A stretch of DNA of 64,000 bases, taken from NCBI GenBank assembly GCA_963668015.2, contig CAXXCR010000012.1, forward strand, positions 296,685 to 360,684. The letters run 5' to 3'. This DNA is from Ilyobacter_A sp963668015. Lineage in GTDB: Bacteria; Fusobacteriota; Fusobacteriia; Fusobacteriales; Fusobacteriaceae. Positions 45,244 to 53,184 of this stretch are shown here, piece after piece. A program made the translations under genes and the position numbers. The number at the start of each line of letters is the position of its first letter. Positions within the stretch are counted from its first letter, which is position 1. Under the pieces are notes generated by a model. That model made no database searches and was not told the DNA's origin. It saw only the letters and a program-made list of their open reading frames with translations.

Positions 45244-45918
45244 TTACATCTCGATTATTATTCTTATAACCTTGCCGCAAATATGAAACTCATCCCCTTT
45301 ATTAACAACCACAGGCGGGTATTTGCTGTTATCCGATAAAAGTACTGTATATTTTTCACTCGGCTTATAACGCTTAACTACAGCCTCATTATTCACTATA
45401 AATGCACCTATATCACCATCGGAAAGCTCTACGTCTTTTCTGATAATGATTATGCATCCTTCTGGGATGGTAGGCAGCATTGAATCTCCATCCACTTTTA
45501 TAGCATAGCATCCATCAGGGTTTTTCAGTCCAGGGATGGAAATGTAATCTATAATTTCACCGTTATAGCTACCATATCCAGCTGAGATACTTTCGAAAAG
45601 AGGTACAGTATCAAATTTGTCTTCGTAATAACTTTTATCCACATTGGTTTCTATCTCTTCACTGTCCAAATACCCAACTATTCTATAAAATTCTTTATAA
45701 TCAACATGAAGAGCTTTTGCTAACTTTTGTAGTTGGTACGGGTTTATTCTTTTATTTTTAGCATTTAAAATAAGATTTAAGGTTTTAGCGTTCATGTCAG
45801 CTTTTAAACAAAGTTGATTAAAACCTAAATCTCTTTTTGTTTTTAACTCTTCGATATAACGAGCTAATTCTTTTCTTGAAGTTTCTGGAACTTCTGTGCT
45901 TTCTTTGTTAACCGTCAT
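45244..45918 (-). CDS. CI/LexA-type repressor with self-cleaving S24 peptidase domain
   Basis: 224 residues. N-terminal XRE-type helix-turn-helix (~16-75; RDLGFNQLCLKADMNAKTLN) and C-terminal S24 domain with cleavage site A113-G114 (SISAGYGS), nucleophile S146 in VDGDSMLPTIPEG and base K182 in AVVKRY. The Ser-Lys spacing of 36 is normal, so it should be RecA-inducible. Divergent from the Cro-like gene; its promoter -35 overlaps an operator-like palindrome. RBS AAGGAGGG. Expected to hold the element silent and respond to DNA damage. Confidence 0.92.
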   Translation of the reverse strand: MTVNKESTEVPETSRKELARYIEELKTKRDLGFNQLCLKADMNAKTLNLILNAKNKRINPYQLQKLAKALHVDYKEFYRIVGYLDSEEIETNVDKSYYEDKFDTVPLFESISAGYGSYNGEIIDYISIPGLKNPDGCYAIKVDGDSMLPTIPEGCIIIIRKDVELSDGDIGAFIVNNEAVVKRYKPSEKYTVLLSDNSKYPPVVVNKGDEFHICGKVIRIIIEM

Positions 45919-45937
45919 AATTCCCTCCTTATAATAA

Positions 45938-46045
45938 ATTTTACTCTATCTACTTTACAAAGTAAATTTTTTTCAAAAAAAGTACTTTACAAATGCAGTT
46001 CTATGGCGTATACTTTATTTAGAAAGCACTATACAAGTAAAGTGA
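45938..46045. promoter_or_regulatory. Divergent phage-type switch: two promoters and operator repeats
   Basis: Leftward promoter: TTTACT (complement of 45961-45966), 17 bp, TAAAAT (complement of 45938-45943). Rightward promoter: TTTACA (45986-45991), 17 bp, TATACT (46009-46014). Operator-like sequences built on ACTTTAC: palindrome TACTTTACAAAGTA (45951-45964) over the leftward -35; GTACTTTACAAATG (45982-45995) over the rightward -35; and CACTATACAAGTAAAGTG (46028-46045), a near-perfect inverted repeat just past the rightward -10. This is the usual layout for CI/Cro competition. Confidence 0.75.
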
Positions 46046-46080
46046 TGAATAAATAAAGTTGGTAAGGGAGGTGTATTTTC

Positions 46081-46281
46081 ATGGAATTAAAAGATTTAGT
46101 TAAGATAGAATGCATTAAAAAAAATGTAAAACTTAGTGATGTTGCCGACAAACTTGGCATCTCTAGACAAAACTTATATCACCATCTAAAACATGAAAAT
46201 GAAGATATCATAAAAAAAATTGAGGATGAACTAGACTTGCCTCACGGATACTTTAAAAACATAGACAAAAACTGTGGATAA
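46081..46281 (+). CDS. Cro-like small HTH protein
   Basis: 66 residues, mostly one helix-turn-helix: IKKNVKLSDVADKLGISRQN (~12-31) followed by LYHHLKHENEDIIKKIEDEL. ATG 3-10 bases after GGGAGGTG. First gene rightward of the switch, as Cro is. A Cro role is inferred from position and size. Confidence 0.82.
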   Translation: MELKDLVKIECIKKNVKLSDVADKLGISRQNLYHHLKHENEDIIKKIEDELDLPHGYFKNIDKNCG

Positions 46282-46423
46282 ATTCAGAAGCCCTTCTTGA
46301 AGCTCGAAAATTTTATTTTCTACTGGCCGTGCAAAAGATACAGTTATCCCAGTTTACAGGTGTATGTAAAAAGTCTAACATACTTTTATTGAATTTTATC
46401 TAAACGAGAGGTGGTGAGAGTAG

Positions 46424-46516
46424 ATGGTTGTTAAATCTAACATTGATAAGGCTACGCAGAAAAAAATGGCTAAAGAGCTTATCAACCTTATAAAAGGTGA
46501 GTTGAATGAAGCGTAA
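46424..46516 (+). CDS. Small 30-residue ORF coupled to the recombinase
   Basis: MVVKSNIDKATQKKMAKELI then NLIKGELNEA. ATG follows GAGAGGTGGTGAG; the stop lies inside the recombinase start (overlap 11 bases). Short, highly charged, with its own RBS. It could be a real small protein or a leader whose translation opens the recombinase start. Not recognised. Confidence 0.45.
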   Translation: MVVKSNIDKATQKKMAKELINLIKGELNEA

Positions 46517-47873
46517 GGCTGCTATTTATGTGAGGGAGTCAACAGATCGGCAGGATTGGAAGGCTCAGTTGGAACAATGCAATAACTACTGCAAGTCAAA
46601 CGGTATAGAAGTATACAAAACCTATAAAGATATAGCTTCTGGGGCTAAAAACAACAGGACAGAATTTTTACTAATGCAGGAGGATATGGAACAAAATAAG
46701 TTTGATGTGATAGTAGTGTGGGAGCTTTCCAGATCCACGAGGGATTTTATCACATACAAATATTTAATACAAAGGCTGAATGATCTGGGCATAGAGCTGC
46801 ATTCTGTCTTGGAAGGTGTGCTTACCGAGGACGACATAGACCAGGAGTTCAGCAACGATATAAAAGCCCTTATAAACTCCCATGAGAGAAAGCGGACAGC
46901 AAAAAGGGTAAAGTCCAGAATGGAGCATATAGCTAAAAATGGAAACTGGACCGGCGGGCCTGCACCTTTTGGATATGTGCTTGAGGATAAAAAGCTTATA
47001 GCAGATGAAGGAAATGTAGAAAAGGCCAGGGAGATATTCAGGCTTTACCTCAGCGGTGAAAACATAGCTGATATAAGCAGAATGTTTGGATTTCACGACA
47101 TTAAAAGAGTCAGAAGGATGCTCAGAAACCCTGTCTACATCGGCAAATTAAAGTTCAGGCAACAGGAGGTTGTTAACGGGAAACTTGTTTATAACAAAAA
47201 TTATGAGGTTGTAGAGGGTATCCATCAGGCGATAATAGATGAAGGGCTTTTTTATGCAGTGCAGAAACTGCTTAAAGATAACAAAAGGAACATGGCGAAC
47301 TCTGGAACGTATTTATTTACAAAAGTGAAATGCCAGTGCGGTGGCAGAATATACGGTAGCACTAGGAGAGAGAAGAGCAAAACCAGAATTAGTTATGGCT
47401 GTATAAATAATTGCGGCAGAAAAATAATTGATGCAGATGAGTTTCTTGAAGATGTTATAGAGGAACTTGAAAAGGCAAGTGAGAGTTTCTACTGTTTAGA
47501 AGAGTTGGATAAGTCAGAATATGTAAACCAAACTAAGCTGTATAAAAGTGAACTTAGAAAATTGGAAAAACAAGAAAAGATGTTGCTGGATAAATACCTA
47601 GAAGACAGGATATCTGAAAAGCTTTATGATGCCCAAAGTGAAAAATTGAAATTGAAAAGAGAAGGGCTTGAAAGGGAGTTAAAAAGGCTTGAAAATATCA
47701 AAAATGACAGGAAGGCAAGGGAAAGCAACAGGGAGCTGTTGAGGGATTACTTGAAGCGGATTAGGAATATAAAAAGCAGAAAGACCTTAAAAAGAGTTCT
47801 TGAACTGATAATAGACGAAATAGAGTTTATTAATGACTTCAGGTTTGTAATAAGGGTTAACTTCTTAGATTAA
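46506..47873 (+). CDS. Large serine recombinase (site-specific integrase)
   Basis: 455 residues. Resolvase catalytic domain (~1-145) with R10 and nucleophile S12 in IYVRESTDRQ, then VVWELSRSTRDF and LINSHERKRTAKRVKSRMEH. Recombinase domain (~155-260; GGPAPFGYVLEDKK, YIGKLKFRQQEVV), zinc ribbon (~270-310; VKCQCGGRIYGS, CINNCGRK) and a coiled coil (~335-410). This is the integrase class used by phages and ICEs, acting on att sites usually next to the gene. No RDF was identified, though the 30-residue ORF just upstream is a candidate by position. Confidence 0.93.
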   Translation: MKRKAAIYVRESTDRQDWKAQLEQCNNYCKSNGIEVYKTYKDIASGAKNNRTEFLLMQEDMEQNKFDVIVVWELSRSTRDFITYKYLIQRLNDLGIELHSVLEGVLTEDDIDQEFSNDIKALINSHERKRTAKRVKSRMEHIAKNGNWTGGPAPFGYVLEDKKLIADEGNVEKAREIFRLYLSGENIADISRMFGFHDIKRVRRMLRNPVYIGKLKFRQQEVVNGKLVYNKNYEVVEGIHQAIIDEGLFYAVQKLLKDNKRNMANSGTYLFTKVKCQCGGRIYGSTRREKSKTRISYGCINNCGRKIIDADEFLEDVIEELEKASESFYCLEELDKSEYVNQTKLYKSELRKLEKQEKMLLDKYLEDRISEKLYDAQSEKLKLKREGLERELKRLENIKNDRKARESNRELLRDYLKRIRNIKSRKTLKRVLELIIDEIEFINDFRFVIRVNFLD

Positions 47874-47947
47874 AGCCTCTTAGTTCAGGAGAGAGAGCAG
47901 GAGGCTTTAAACTTTAAATAAACCCTCTAAAATTAGAGTGTTTATTT
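47872..47947 (+). terminator. Two consecutive hairpins after the recombinase
   Basis: First stem AAAGCCTC (47872-47879) / GAGGCTTT (47901-47908). Second stem AAATAAACCCTCT (47916-47928) / AGAGTGTTTATTT (47935-47947), 12 of 13 pairs. The second ends just before an upstream ATG of the next gene, so it may be a terminator or may control that gene. Confidence 0.65.
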
Positions 47948-47973
47948 AAATGATAAAGGGGGGTGACAGGATC

Positions 47974-48438
47974 ATGAGAACAGAAAGCGGACTTTCTAAG
48001 GCACTTGAAAGAAGCATGAATAACCAGTGTAGGTTCATGACTCTTGAGGAGTGCCTTAGAAATGAAACTGTAGTAGACAAACTAGACGACGAGAGGAGGG
48101 ATAAGGCGCATAAGAACACTAAATGGCATATCAACATGACAAAATGCTTTGAAAAGCGCTTAGAAGAGTTTTTAGCCGGTTTATATATTTTGATACCTGA
48201 AGAAAATATAAATATCGGAAAAGAGATAATGGAAGATCTGAAGAATCATAATGAAACATATTTTAAGAATCTTAATGATTTGGAAGAAAAAGAACTTTAT
48301 TTTGAGGAACAAAGCGACAATACAAGGGAGTACATGAAAGCGTACACCAAAAAAGCTATGGAGTTATCTAGACTTGAAAGTTCTGAGGTTGAAAAAAAGA
48401 TGATGGAAGAAGCCCTAATGACAAGGTTAGGAAAATAA
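47974..48438 (+). CDS. Hypothetical element protein, helical
   Basis: 154 residues from the ATG at 47974, which has GGGGGGTGA 6-14 bases upstream; an in-frame ATG at 47950 has no RBS and abuts a hairpin. Highly charged and helical (RMEECLRNETVV-like N-terminus, long Glu/Lys helix ~80-150). No domain recognised. Position after the recombinase and before replication-type genes suggests an early phage-type gene. Confidence 0.65.
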   Translation: MRTESGLSKALERSMNNQCRFMTLEECLRNETVVDKLDDERRDKAHKNTKWHINMTKCFEKRLEEFLAGLYILIPEENINIGKEIMEDLKNHNETYFKNLNDLEEKELYFEEQSDNTREYMKAYTKKAMELSRLESSEVEKKMMEEALMTRLGK

Positions 48439-48475
48439 AGCTAAACAATAAAAATTATTTCCTGAGGAGACAGCT

Positions 48476-48823
48476 ATGGAGAAGAAGATAAACCGAAAAT
48501 ATCAAATAGCCGATATTCAGCAGGACAAGCTGCTTAAGCTTGGGCTTGATCTGAAGGACGCTTATATACTGACTTACCTAAAAGATATGAACCAGGTTGA
48601 GAAGATCATAAGAAAAGAAGTAGATGGTGAAATTTATATCTGGGTGGATTATAAGAAATTGATGGCGTACTTGCCCATACTAAAAATAAATACTGTGGAT
48701 GCAATGTACAGGAGGTTTAAAAAGTATGCTGGTCTTGGACTGATAAAAAAATATATACACAAAACTAGGACTGGGACATATACCTTTTTTCACTTGAAAG
48801 GATCTCTGTTTGACCTTTTTTAA
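48476..48823 (+). CDS. Winged-helix-like protein, phage replication type
   Basis: 115 residues. Pattern of the small winged-helix proteins that precede replisome organisers: LDLKDAYILTYLKDMNQVEK (~25-44), YKKLMAYLPILKINTVDAMY, and KKYAGLGLIKKYIHKTRTGT (wing). RBS CTGAGGAGA. DNA binding is inferred from the pattern; no specific family named. Confidence 0.62.
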   Translation: MEKKINRKYQIADIQQDKLLKLGLDLKDAYILTYLKDMNQVEKIIRKEVDGEIYIWVDYKKLMAYLPILKINTVDAMYRRFKKYAGLGLIKKYIHKTRTGTYTFFHLKGSLFDLF

Positions 48824-48981
48824 GATATGCAAGATATTTGAGTTGAACTATCAAAACAGGAAGCAACAATCTGATTATAACGACAATAGAACTTAGGTTG
48901 ATATAGGAAAACCTTGAAAAAAGAGACTAAAAAATGAGAAATTAAAGGAAAAAACTTGAGAAAGAAGCGTGGTGATGGGGA

Positions 48982-49923
48982 GTGTCAAAACTAATAATAG
49001 AAGATAGACCGATAATGTTTAGTCCAAAGCTGGCAAAAGCGGTAGGTGTAAATAAAGCGATTATTTTACAACAGATACACTATTGGGCAAAAGAAGTAAA
49101 TGAAAAAGCCGAGAAAGAATCAGTCTATAGGGAGAATTATTACTGGACTAAAAGAACAGTAAAAGAATGGCATGAAGGCGAGCTCAATTTTATAAGTGAG
49201 AGGCAGTTAAAAAGGCTTTTTAAATCTATGGAAGAAGAAGGCTTAATTGTAATAGATTCATTCAATGCCAAAAGGTACGACAAAACAAATTGGTATAGAG
49301 TGAACTATGAAAAACTGGAAGAAATGGAGCTAGAGGAGAAGAATAAAACCCTAGTGACAAAATGTCCCCAGGGTGACAAAATGGCACCTTCAAAGGGACA
49401 AAATGGCACTATGGATAGTGACAAAATGTCACACACTATAAAAGAGAGTAATAAAGAGAGTAAAGAAGAGAGTAGTAGCAGTGAAGAAAAAAATACTGCT
49501 GCCGTTTCTGTAAATTCTTTTACAAAAGAACTCAAACAACTTTTGAAAGCTGAAAAACTGGAAAACATAAATAAAAATACTATCAAGAACATATACAATC
49601 ATACCTATGGCGATATCAGTAAAGTAAAAACAGCTATTAAACACCTGAAGGATTTAAACAGGGATATGGAAATTAGTGCCTTAGTGGCTATCCTGCGAGA
49701 TAAAGATTTTCTGCAGAAAACACCAGTTAAACCACGCAAATTAAATAGGGATGAAAAAATTACCGTTATGACAGATAAATTGGGGTCTACTGAAGTATTG
49801 AGACTCAGAAACCTCATAAAGCAGGATATTGGTTTTGATGGCCCTAGTGTGGATAAAGAACTTGGGAATGTATTGTGCAAAAAATATAACAATATGGTTA
49901 TGGATAATGATGGAAGGCCTTGA
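48982..49923 (+). CDS. Phage-type replisome organiser / DnaD-like replication protein
   Basis: 313 residues, GTG start after GTGATGGGGA. N-terminal winged helix typical of phage replication initiators (DRPIMFSPKLAKAVGVNKAI, ILQQIHYWAKEV, FISERQLKRLFKSMEEEGLI, ~5-95). A low-complexity Lys/Glu/Ser linker (~130-180) follows, then a helical C-terminal domain (~185-310). Such proteins load the host DnaB. No DnaC-like ATPase follows. Preceded by 158 bases without a gene. Confidence 0.75.
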   Translation: MSKLIIEDRPIMFSPKLAKAVGVNKAIILQQIHYWAKEVNEKAEKESVYRENYYWTKRTVKEWHEGELNFISERQLKRLFKSMEEEGLIVIDSFNAKRYDKTNWYRVNYEKLEEMELEEKNKTLVTKCPQGDKMAPSKGQNGTMDSDKMSHTIKESNKESKEESSSSEEKNTAAVSVNSFTKELKQLLKAEKLENINKNTIKNIYNHTYGDISKVKTAIKHLKDLNRDMEISALVAILRDKDFLQKTPVKPRKLNRDEKITVMTDKLGSTEVLRLRNLIKQDIGFDGPSVDKELGNVLCKKYNNMVMDNDGRP

Positions 49924-49980
49924 AAATACTAAGAAATTTGAACCAGTTGATTTTGAAGTGGTTCAAAATAAGGGGGATTA

Positions 49981-50280
49981 ATGGACATTGAAAAATTGAT
50001 CAAAGAACAAGTTGTTTGCTGGGTTGAAAGTAATTATCGAATTACAAGAAAGATGGCTGAACTTGAAGATAAAGTAAGTGAAGAATTAAAAAAAATAGAG
50101 TTAACAAAATTATTTGTTGATTACAGTGATCTAAAATTGCAGGGGGAACTGCAAAATATAGAAAAGGCTTATGAAGACGGTTTTAGAGCTGGATTGAAAT
50201 TGATGAACAGCATTTTAAACCTAGGGGAATTGGAAAAAGCTAAAATAAAGGAGGGGGCTATTGGAAAGAGAGCTGGTTAG
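49981..50280 (+). CDS. Small hypothetical element protein
   Basis: 99 residues, no Cys-rich or TM segment; helices such as YRITRKMAELEDKVSEELKK and IEKAYEDGFRAGLKLMNSIL. The YxxGFxxGLK pattern occurs in small phage proteins of unknown role. RBS AGGGGGA. Overlaps the next ORF by 20 bases. Confidence 0.6.
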   Translation: MDIEKLIKEQVVCWVESNYRITRKMAELEDKVSEELKKIELTKLFVDYSDLKLQGELQNIEKAYEDGFRAGLKLMNSILNLGELEKAKIKEGAIGKRAG

Positions 50281-50488
50281 GGCTAGAAGGAATATTTATG
50301 TTTCCAAGGCTATTTCTAAATTAAGAGGGAAAAGCTCTGAATATAAGGATTTCTTGGAAATGTTTTCTAGCAAATACGATGAAGAAACAGTTAAGGCAAC
50401 TCTTAGAGAGCTTTACACCTTTAATCGTGAAATAAAAGATATAAAAAGCCTAACAGTTGCCTTAATCAAAAGGAATTATCATCTATAG
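50261..50488 (+). CDS. Small hypothetical element protein
   Basis: 75 residues from a TTG start preceded by GGAGGGGG. Basic, helical (LRGKSSEYKDFLEMFSSKYD, TVKATLRELYTFNREIKDIK). Overlaps the previous gene by 20 bases in another frame, implying coupling. Not recognised. Confidence 0.55.
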   Translation: MERELVRARRNIYVSKAISKLRGKSSEYKDFLEMFSSKYDEETVKATLRELYTFNREIKDIKSLTVALIKRNYHL

Positions 50489-50576
50489 GAGATCCGACCA
50501 AAGACACTTATAGAAGTAATTCTAAAATAAGTATAGCACATTTTTACATAATTTGTTTTATGCAGGAGGTAAAATT

Positions 50577-50732
50577 TTGAATTGTCCAAACTGCGATACA
50601 ATAAATACACCATATAGCAGCAGAGCCCTCTATAGGGGTGCGAGAGTCAGATACTACAAGTGTAAAAAATGTAATTTCAAATACACTACTAGATTTCAAT
50701 TTTCAGAAACTATATTAAGGGTCAGGGGGTAA
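50577..50732 (+). CDS. Small Cys4 zinc-ribbon protein (NrdR-ribbon/Ogr-like)
   Basis: 51 residues, TTG start 6 bases after CAGGAGGT. Cys pairs CPNC (C3, C6) and CKKC (C29, C32), with YSSRALYRGARVRYYKC between and FKYTTRFQFSE after. This matches the zinc ribbon seen at the start of NrdR and in phage Ogr/Delta activators (CPxC, then an R-rich stretch, CxxC, TT.E). In a phage-like context an Ogr-type late activator is the likelier role. Confidence 0.68.
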   Translation: MNCPNCDTINTPYSSRALYRGARVRYYKCKKCNFKYTTRFQFSETILRVRG

Positions 50733-50820
50733 AAGATCAATGTGGCCTTGGACTAAAAAATAAGCAGATAAATTAAGTTAACAGAAAATTATTTAGGAGG
50801 GAAGATATTAAGGAAGAAAT

Positions 50821-51027
50821 ATGACAGAAATAAAATTTAACGAACAAGGAATTTACATTTCTGAAAATTACGGATGCATGAACAAACCTAAAAAAGGTAA
50901 AACTGTTCTACTCATAACGCCTCACATTACAAGAGGAACGGTTGAAATAGAAATAGGAGAAGGTGCTTTTCCTGTAAAAGATGCTAACAAAATTTTAAAA
51001 ATTTTCGGATTTAAAATAATTAAATAA
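50821..51027 (+). CDS. Small hypothetical element protein
   Basis: 68 residues, beta-rich (TVLLITPHITRGTVEIEIGE). ATG after AAGGAAGAAAT; the stronger AGGAGGG lies further upstream. No family recognised. Confidence 0.5.
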   Translation: MTEIKFNEQGIYISENYGCMNKPKKGKTVLLITPHITRGTVEIEIGEGAFPVKDANKILKIFGFKIIK

Positions 51028-51045
51028 ACTCAGGAGTTGATTAAG

Positions 51046-51216
51046 ATGGTAGTTTATGTTTTAGAAGCTTGGAATACTAATAATGATTTAGAGGTTGTAA
51101 TTTTCGATTATACTATTTATTCTACTCTTGAAAGAGCTTTAAAAGAAAAAAAAGAGCTTGAAAAAATAACTACTTTTAATTATACGATAACGGAAAAACT
51201 TGTTTTTGATAAATGA
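51046..51216 (+). CDS. Small hypothetical element protein (56 residues)
   Basis: Starts MVVYVLEAWNTNNDLEVVIF and ends TITEKLVFDK. ATG at 51046 preceded by CAGGAG. Beta-alpha-beta-like pattern with a Lys/Glu helix. Stop lies just before the second copy of the 27-base leader repeat. Not recognised. Confidence 0.5.
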   Translation: MVVYVLEAWNTNNDLEVVIFDYTIYSTLERALKEKKELEKITTFNYTITEKLVFDK

Positions 51217-51247
51217 ACTAAAAAATTATTTAGGAGGGAAGATATTA

Positions 51248-51805
51248 ATGAAAGATCATAAAGAAAATTTAAAGGGGTATATAGCACAGAGAAAAGCAGC
51301 AGAGGAAGAAATTAAGAATGAGCAGGTAAAGCTTGAAAACAATATTTTGAATTTGGAAAATAAGCTGTCCCAGGACTTGGAGTTTGAAGAGTACAGAAAT
51401 TGTAAGGAAAAGTTGGAATACTACAAAGACAGATTGAACAAGTTTTTAAGCAAAGAAAAGGTTATACCTGAAGACATATTTATCAATATTGATAAAGAGT
51501 TTAAATTTGCTTCTGAGGAGATCCAGAAAGAGTATGAAATGAAAGTTCAAGCAGCATATGAGAAATTTAGGAGTTCTTTAGAAGGAATGATTAAGGTAGT
51601 AGAAGAGAGAAACATAAAAGCAAATGAGCTTAACAGTATTGTTATTGGTGAAAAAGGAGTTAATGACAGAGAGCTTAGGTTAGAAATTTTAAAAGGATTT
51701 ACTAGTGGGGAGATTTCTATTTTTAAAAACCAATATGGTAAACCGACTATAAAAAAAAGACATGGAAACTATGCAGGTGACTACTCTGAAGTAAGCATTG
51801 GATAA
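51248..51805 (+). CDS. Coiled-coil hypothetical element protein
   Basis: 185 residues from ATG 51248 (AGGAGGGAAG 7 bases upstream). The in-frame TTG at 51200 lies within the preceding ORF and lacks an RBS. Residues ~5-75 are a Glu/Lys coiled coil, ~75-130 more helix, and the end is basic (GKPTIKKRHGNYAGDYSEVS). Could be a phage structural-assembly or recombination helper; no family assigned. Confidence 0.6.
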   Translation: MKDHKENLKGYIAQRKAAEEEIKNEQVKLENNILNLENKLSQDLEFEEYRNCKEKLEYYKDRLNKFLSKEKVIPEDIFINIDKEFKFASEEIQKEYEMKVQAAYEKFRSSLEGMIKVVEERNIKANELNSIVIGEKGVNDRELRLEILKGFTSGEISIFKNQYGKPTIKKRHGNYAGDYSEVSIG

Positions 51806-51867
51806 AAATTAAAGACAAAAACAGTTTTCAAAATATTAAGCCTGCACAGGCGAAGGAGGAAAGGAAT

Positions 51868-52167
51868 ATGACAAAACTTGAACTACAACAAGAATATCCG
51901 GATCTTTATAGTGAGATCCACAATGAGGGGGTGATGGAAGAGAGGAAAAGGATTCAGCTAATAGAGGAACTTGTAATACCTGGTTCAGAGGACTTCTTAG
52001 CAAAATATAAATTCGAAGAACCAAAGGCAGCTTCAGAAGTATCAATTTTAATGATGAAGGCCATTAAAAACGGAGAGTTTAATACTTTAGCTGATCCAAG
52101 CAATCAACAAACTAAAGAATCTGAAATCGATACAGGGGCTAAAATTTTAAATCGAAAAAGTTATTGA
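51868..52167 (+). CDS. Small protein resembling the C-terminal tail of phage ClpP-type prohead proteases
   Basis: 99 residues. LYSEIHNEGVMEERKRIQLI then EELVIPGSEDFLAKYKFEEP resembles the helical tail (G..EER.RI..I......G...L...) that follows the ClpP-like domain in phage head-maturation proteases. Here it stands alone with its own start and GGAGGA RBS. It may be a remnant of a deleted head module or an independent small gene. Confidence 0.5.
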   Translation: MTKLELQQEYPDLYSEIHNEGVMEERKRIQLIEELVIPGSEDFLAKYKFEEPKAASEVSILMMKAIKNGEFNTLADPSNQQTKESEIDTGAKILNRKSY

Positions 52168-52305
52168 TGCTCAAAATGGCGGAATAAATGGTGTATATTC
52201 TTCTCGCGGAGAATAATTGACAGAAGAAGAAAAAAGAATCAGGTATAAGTAAAAAGTTATTTTATAAGTATTTTAAATAAAGAAAAAATAGTATGGGGGG
52301 ATTTA

Positions 52306-52440
52306 ATGTCTGGAAAAACATATTTTATACTTGGAAAATCATGTAAAAAACTGAAACGTGAGAATAAAAAGCTGAATAAAAAAATTTCGGCATGGGTTTA
52401 TAAAGGATATAGAGGGGAACTTAGGTTTGGAAATCGGTAA
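52306..52440 (+). CDS. Possible 44-residue basic ORF
   Basis: ATG after GGGGGGATTTA; MSGKTYFILGKSCKKLKREN then KKLNKKISAWVYKGYRGELR. Good RBS and spacing, Lys/Arg rich. No family; could be a remnant. Confidence 0.35.
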   Translation: MSGKTYFILGKSCKKLKRENKKLNKKISAWVYKGYRGELRFGNR

Positions 52441-52475
52441 CCTCAGATCTGAAAATAAAATGCCGAGGACCTCTA

Positions 52476-52683
52476 AGCCCAGTATTATCAAGCACGTCGT
52501 GAAACACGACCCCCTCTTCTTTATACTGATTGGATAGAACATAGCAGAGTATCAGAAATGCTAAAAAGTTTGGATGATTATGAAAAACAATCCTTACGCA
52601 TTACAAGGTTAAAGGTGTTTAATAAAAGTAAATACCTTTGGCGGAGCACAGCTACTCTGAAAGTTTTAGTTGCTTCTGGTTGA
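52476..52683 (+). pseudogene. Coding-like fragment without a start
   Basis: An open stretch of ~68 codons (QARRETRPPLLYTDWIEHSR then VSEMLKSLDDYEKQSLRITR) reads like real protein but follows a stop codon and has no start or RBS. Probably the residue of a phage-type gene. Confidence 0.35.
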
Positions 52684-52737
52684 TCCAAACCGATAAAACA
52701 GCAATAATTAAAAAATACTGTACAAATCATAGTTGAT

Positions 52738-52766
52738 AATCCCTGTTTTTAGCAGGGATTTTTTTC
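52738..52766 (+). terminator. Intrinsic terminator closing the phage-like block
   Basis: AATCCCTG / CAGGGATT stem with a TTTTTAG loop and TTTTTTTCC tail. A second inverted repeat GTCATTAAAAT / ATTTTATGAC follows. Confidence 0.8.
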
Positions 52767-53184
52767 CGTCATTAAAATCATTTTATGACGGATTTGAAAA
52801 AAACGTCTATGCTTTGATATTATTGGCCTAAATGTATATTTTTAGGGTAAATTAAAACCTTAAATTTCCCGGGAATATTTATTAACCATGTAGAAGGATT
52901 TTAACCAAGTTAATGACAAAATAGTTACAGCTAGAGTGTGAAAAGAAACTTTACAAGGCTATGAGAGTGTAAATATCTTTTGGGTCCTTCTGGGGGACTT
53001 TTAAGGCTTGCGGGTCGGCTGAGGCGCGGGCTTTGGCAGGTGTGAGAAAATTTTTGGGTCTGCCGTCAATGGCTAAAATAGTTTTAGAAAAGTATATATA
53101 AGGATTTTTAATAGTGGATTTCAAAAGTAGTTTTTTATATGAAAAGGTTCGGAATAATATTCCTACCCCTCTAGAAAAGTGACT

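Larger units (their letters stand above)
50785..51248 (+). repeat. 27-base direct repeat carrying a ribosome binding site (two copies)
   Basis: AAAATTATTTAGGAGGGAAG plus ATATTAA occurs at 50785-50811 and again at 51222-51248, each just before an ORF (50821 and 51248). The span covers both copies and the two small ORFs between them. Identity over 27 bases including AGGAGGG suggests local duplication of a leader. Confidence 0.8.
45197..52440. mobile_element. Phage-like or integrative element, incomplete (approximate limits)
   Basis: CI-type repressor and divergent Cro-like gene, large serine recombinase, two replication-module-type proteins, a small Cys4 zinc ribbon and several small phage-sized ORFs all on one strand. 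No terminase, portal, capsid, tail or lysis gene is visible, so it is a degenerate prophage, a satellite or another integrative element. Attachment sites were not found; no tRNA gene borders it. Limits are those of recognisable genes only. Confidence 0.6.

Noticed and set aside
51200..51247. Upstream TTG start for the coiled-coil protein at 51248
   Set aside because: It lies inside the preceding 56-residue ORF without an RBS, while ATG 51248 has AGGAGGG at good spacing.
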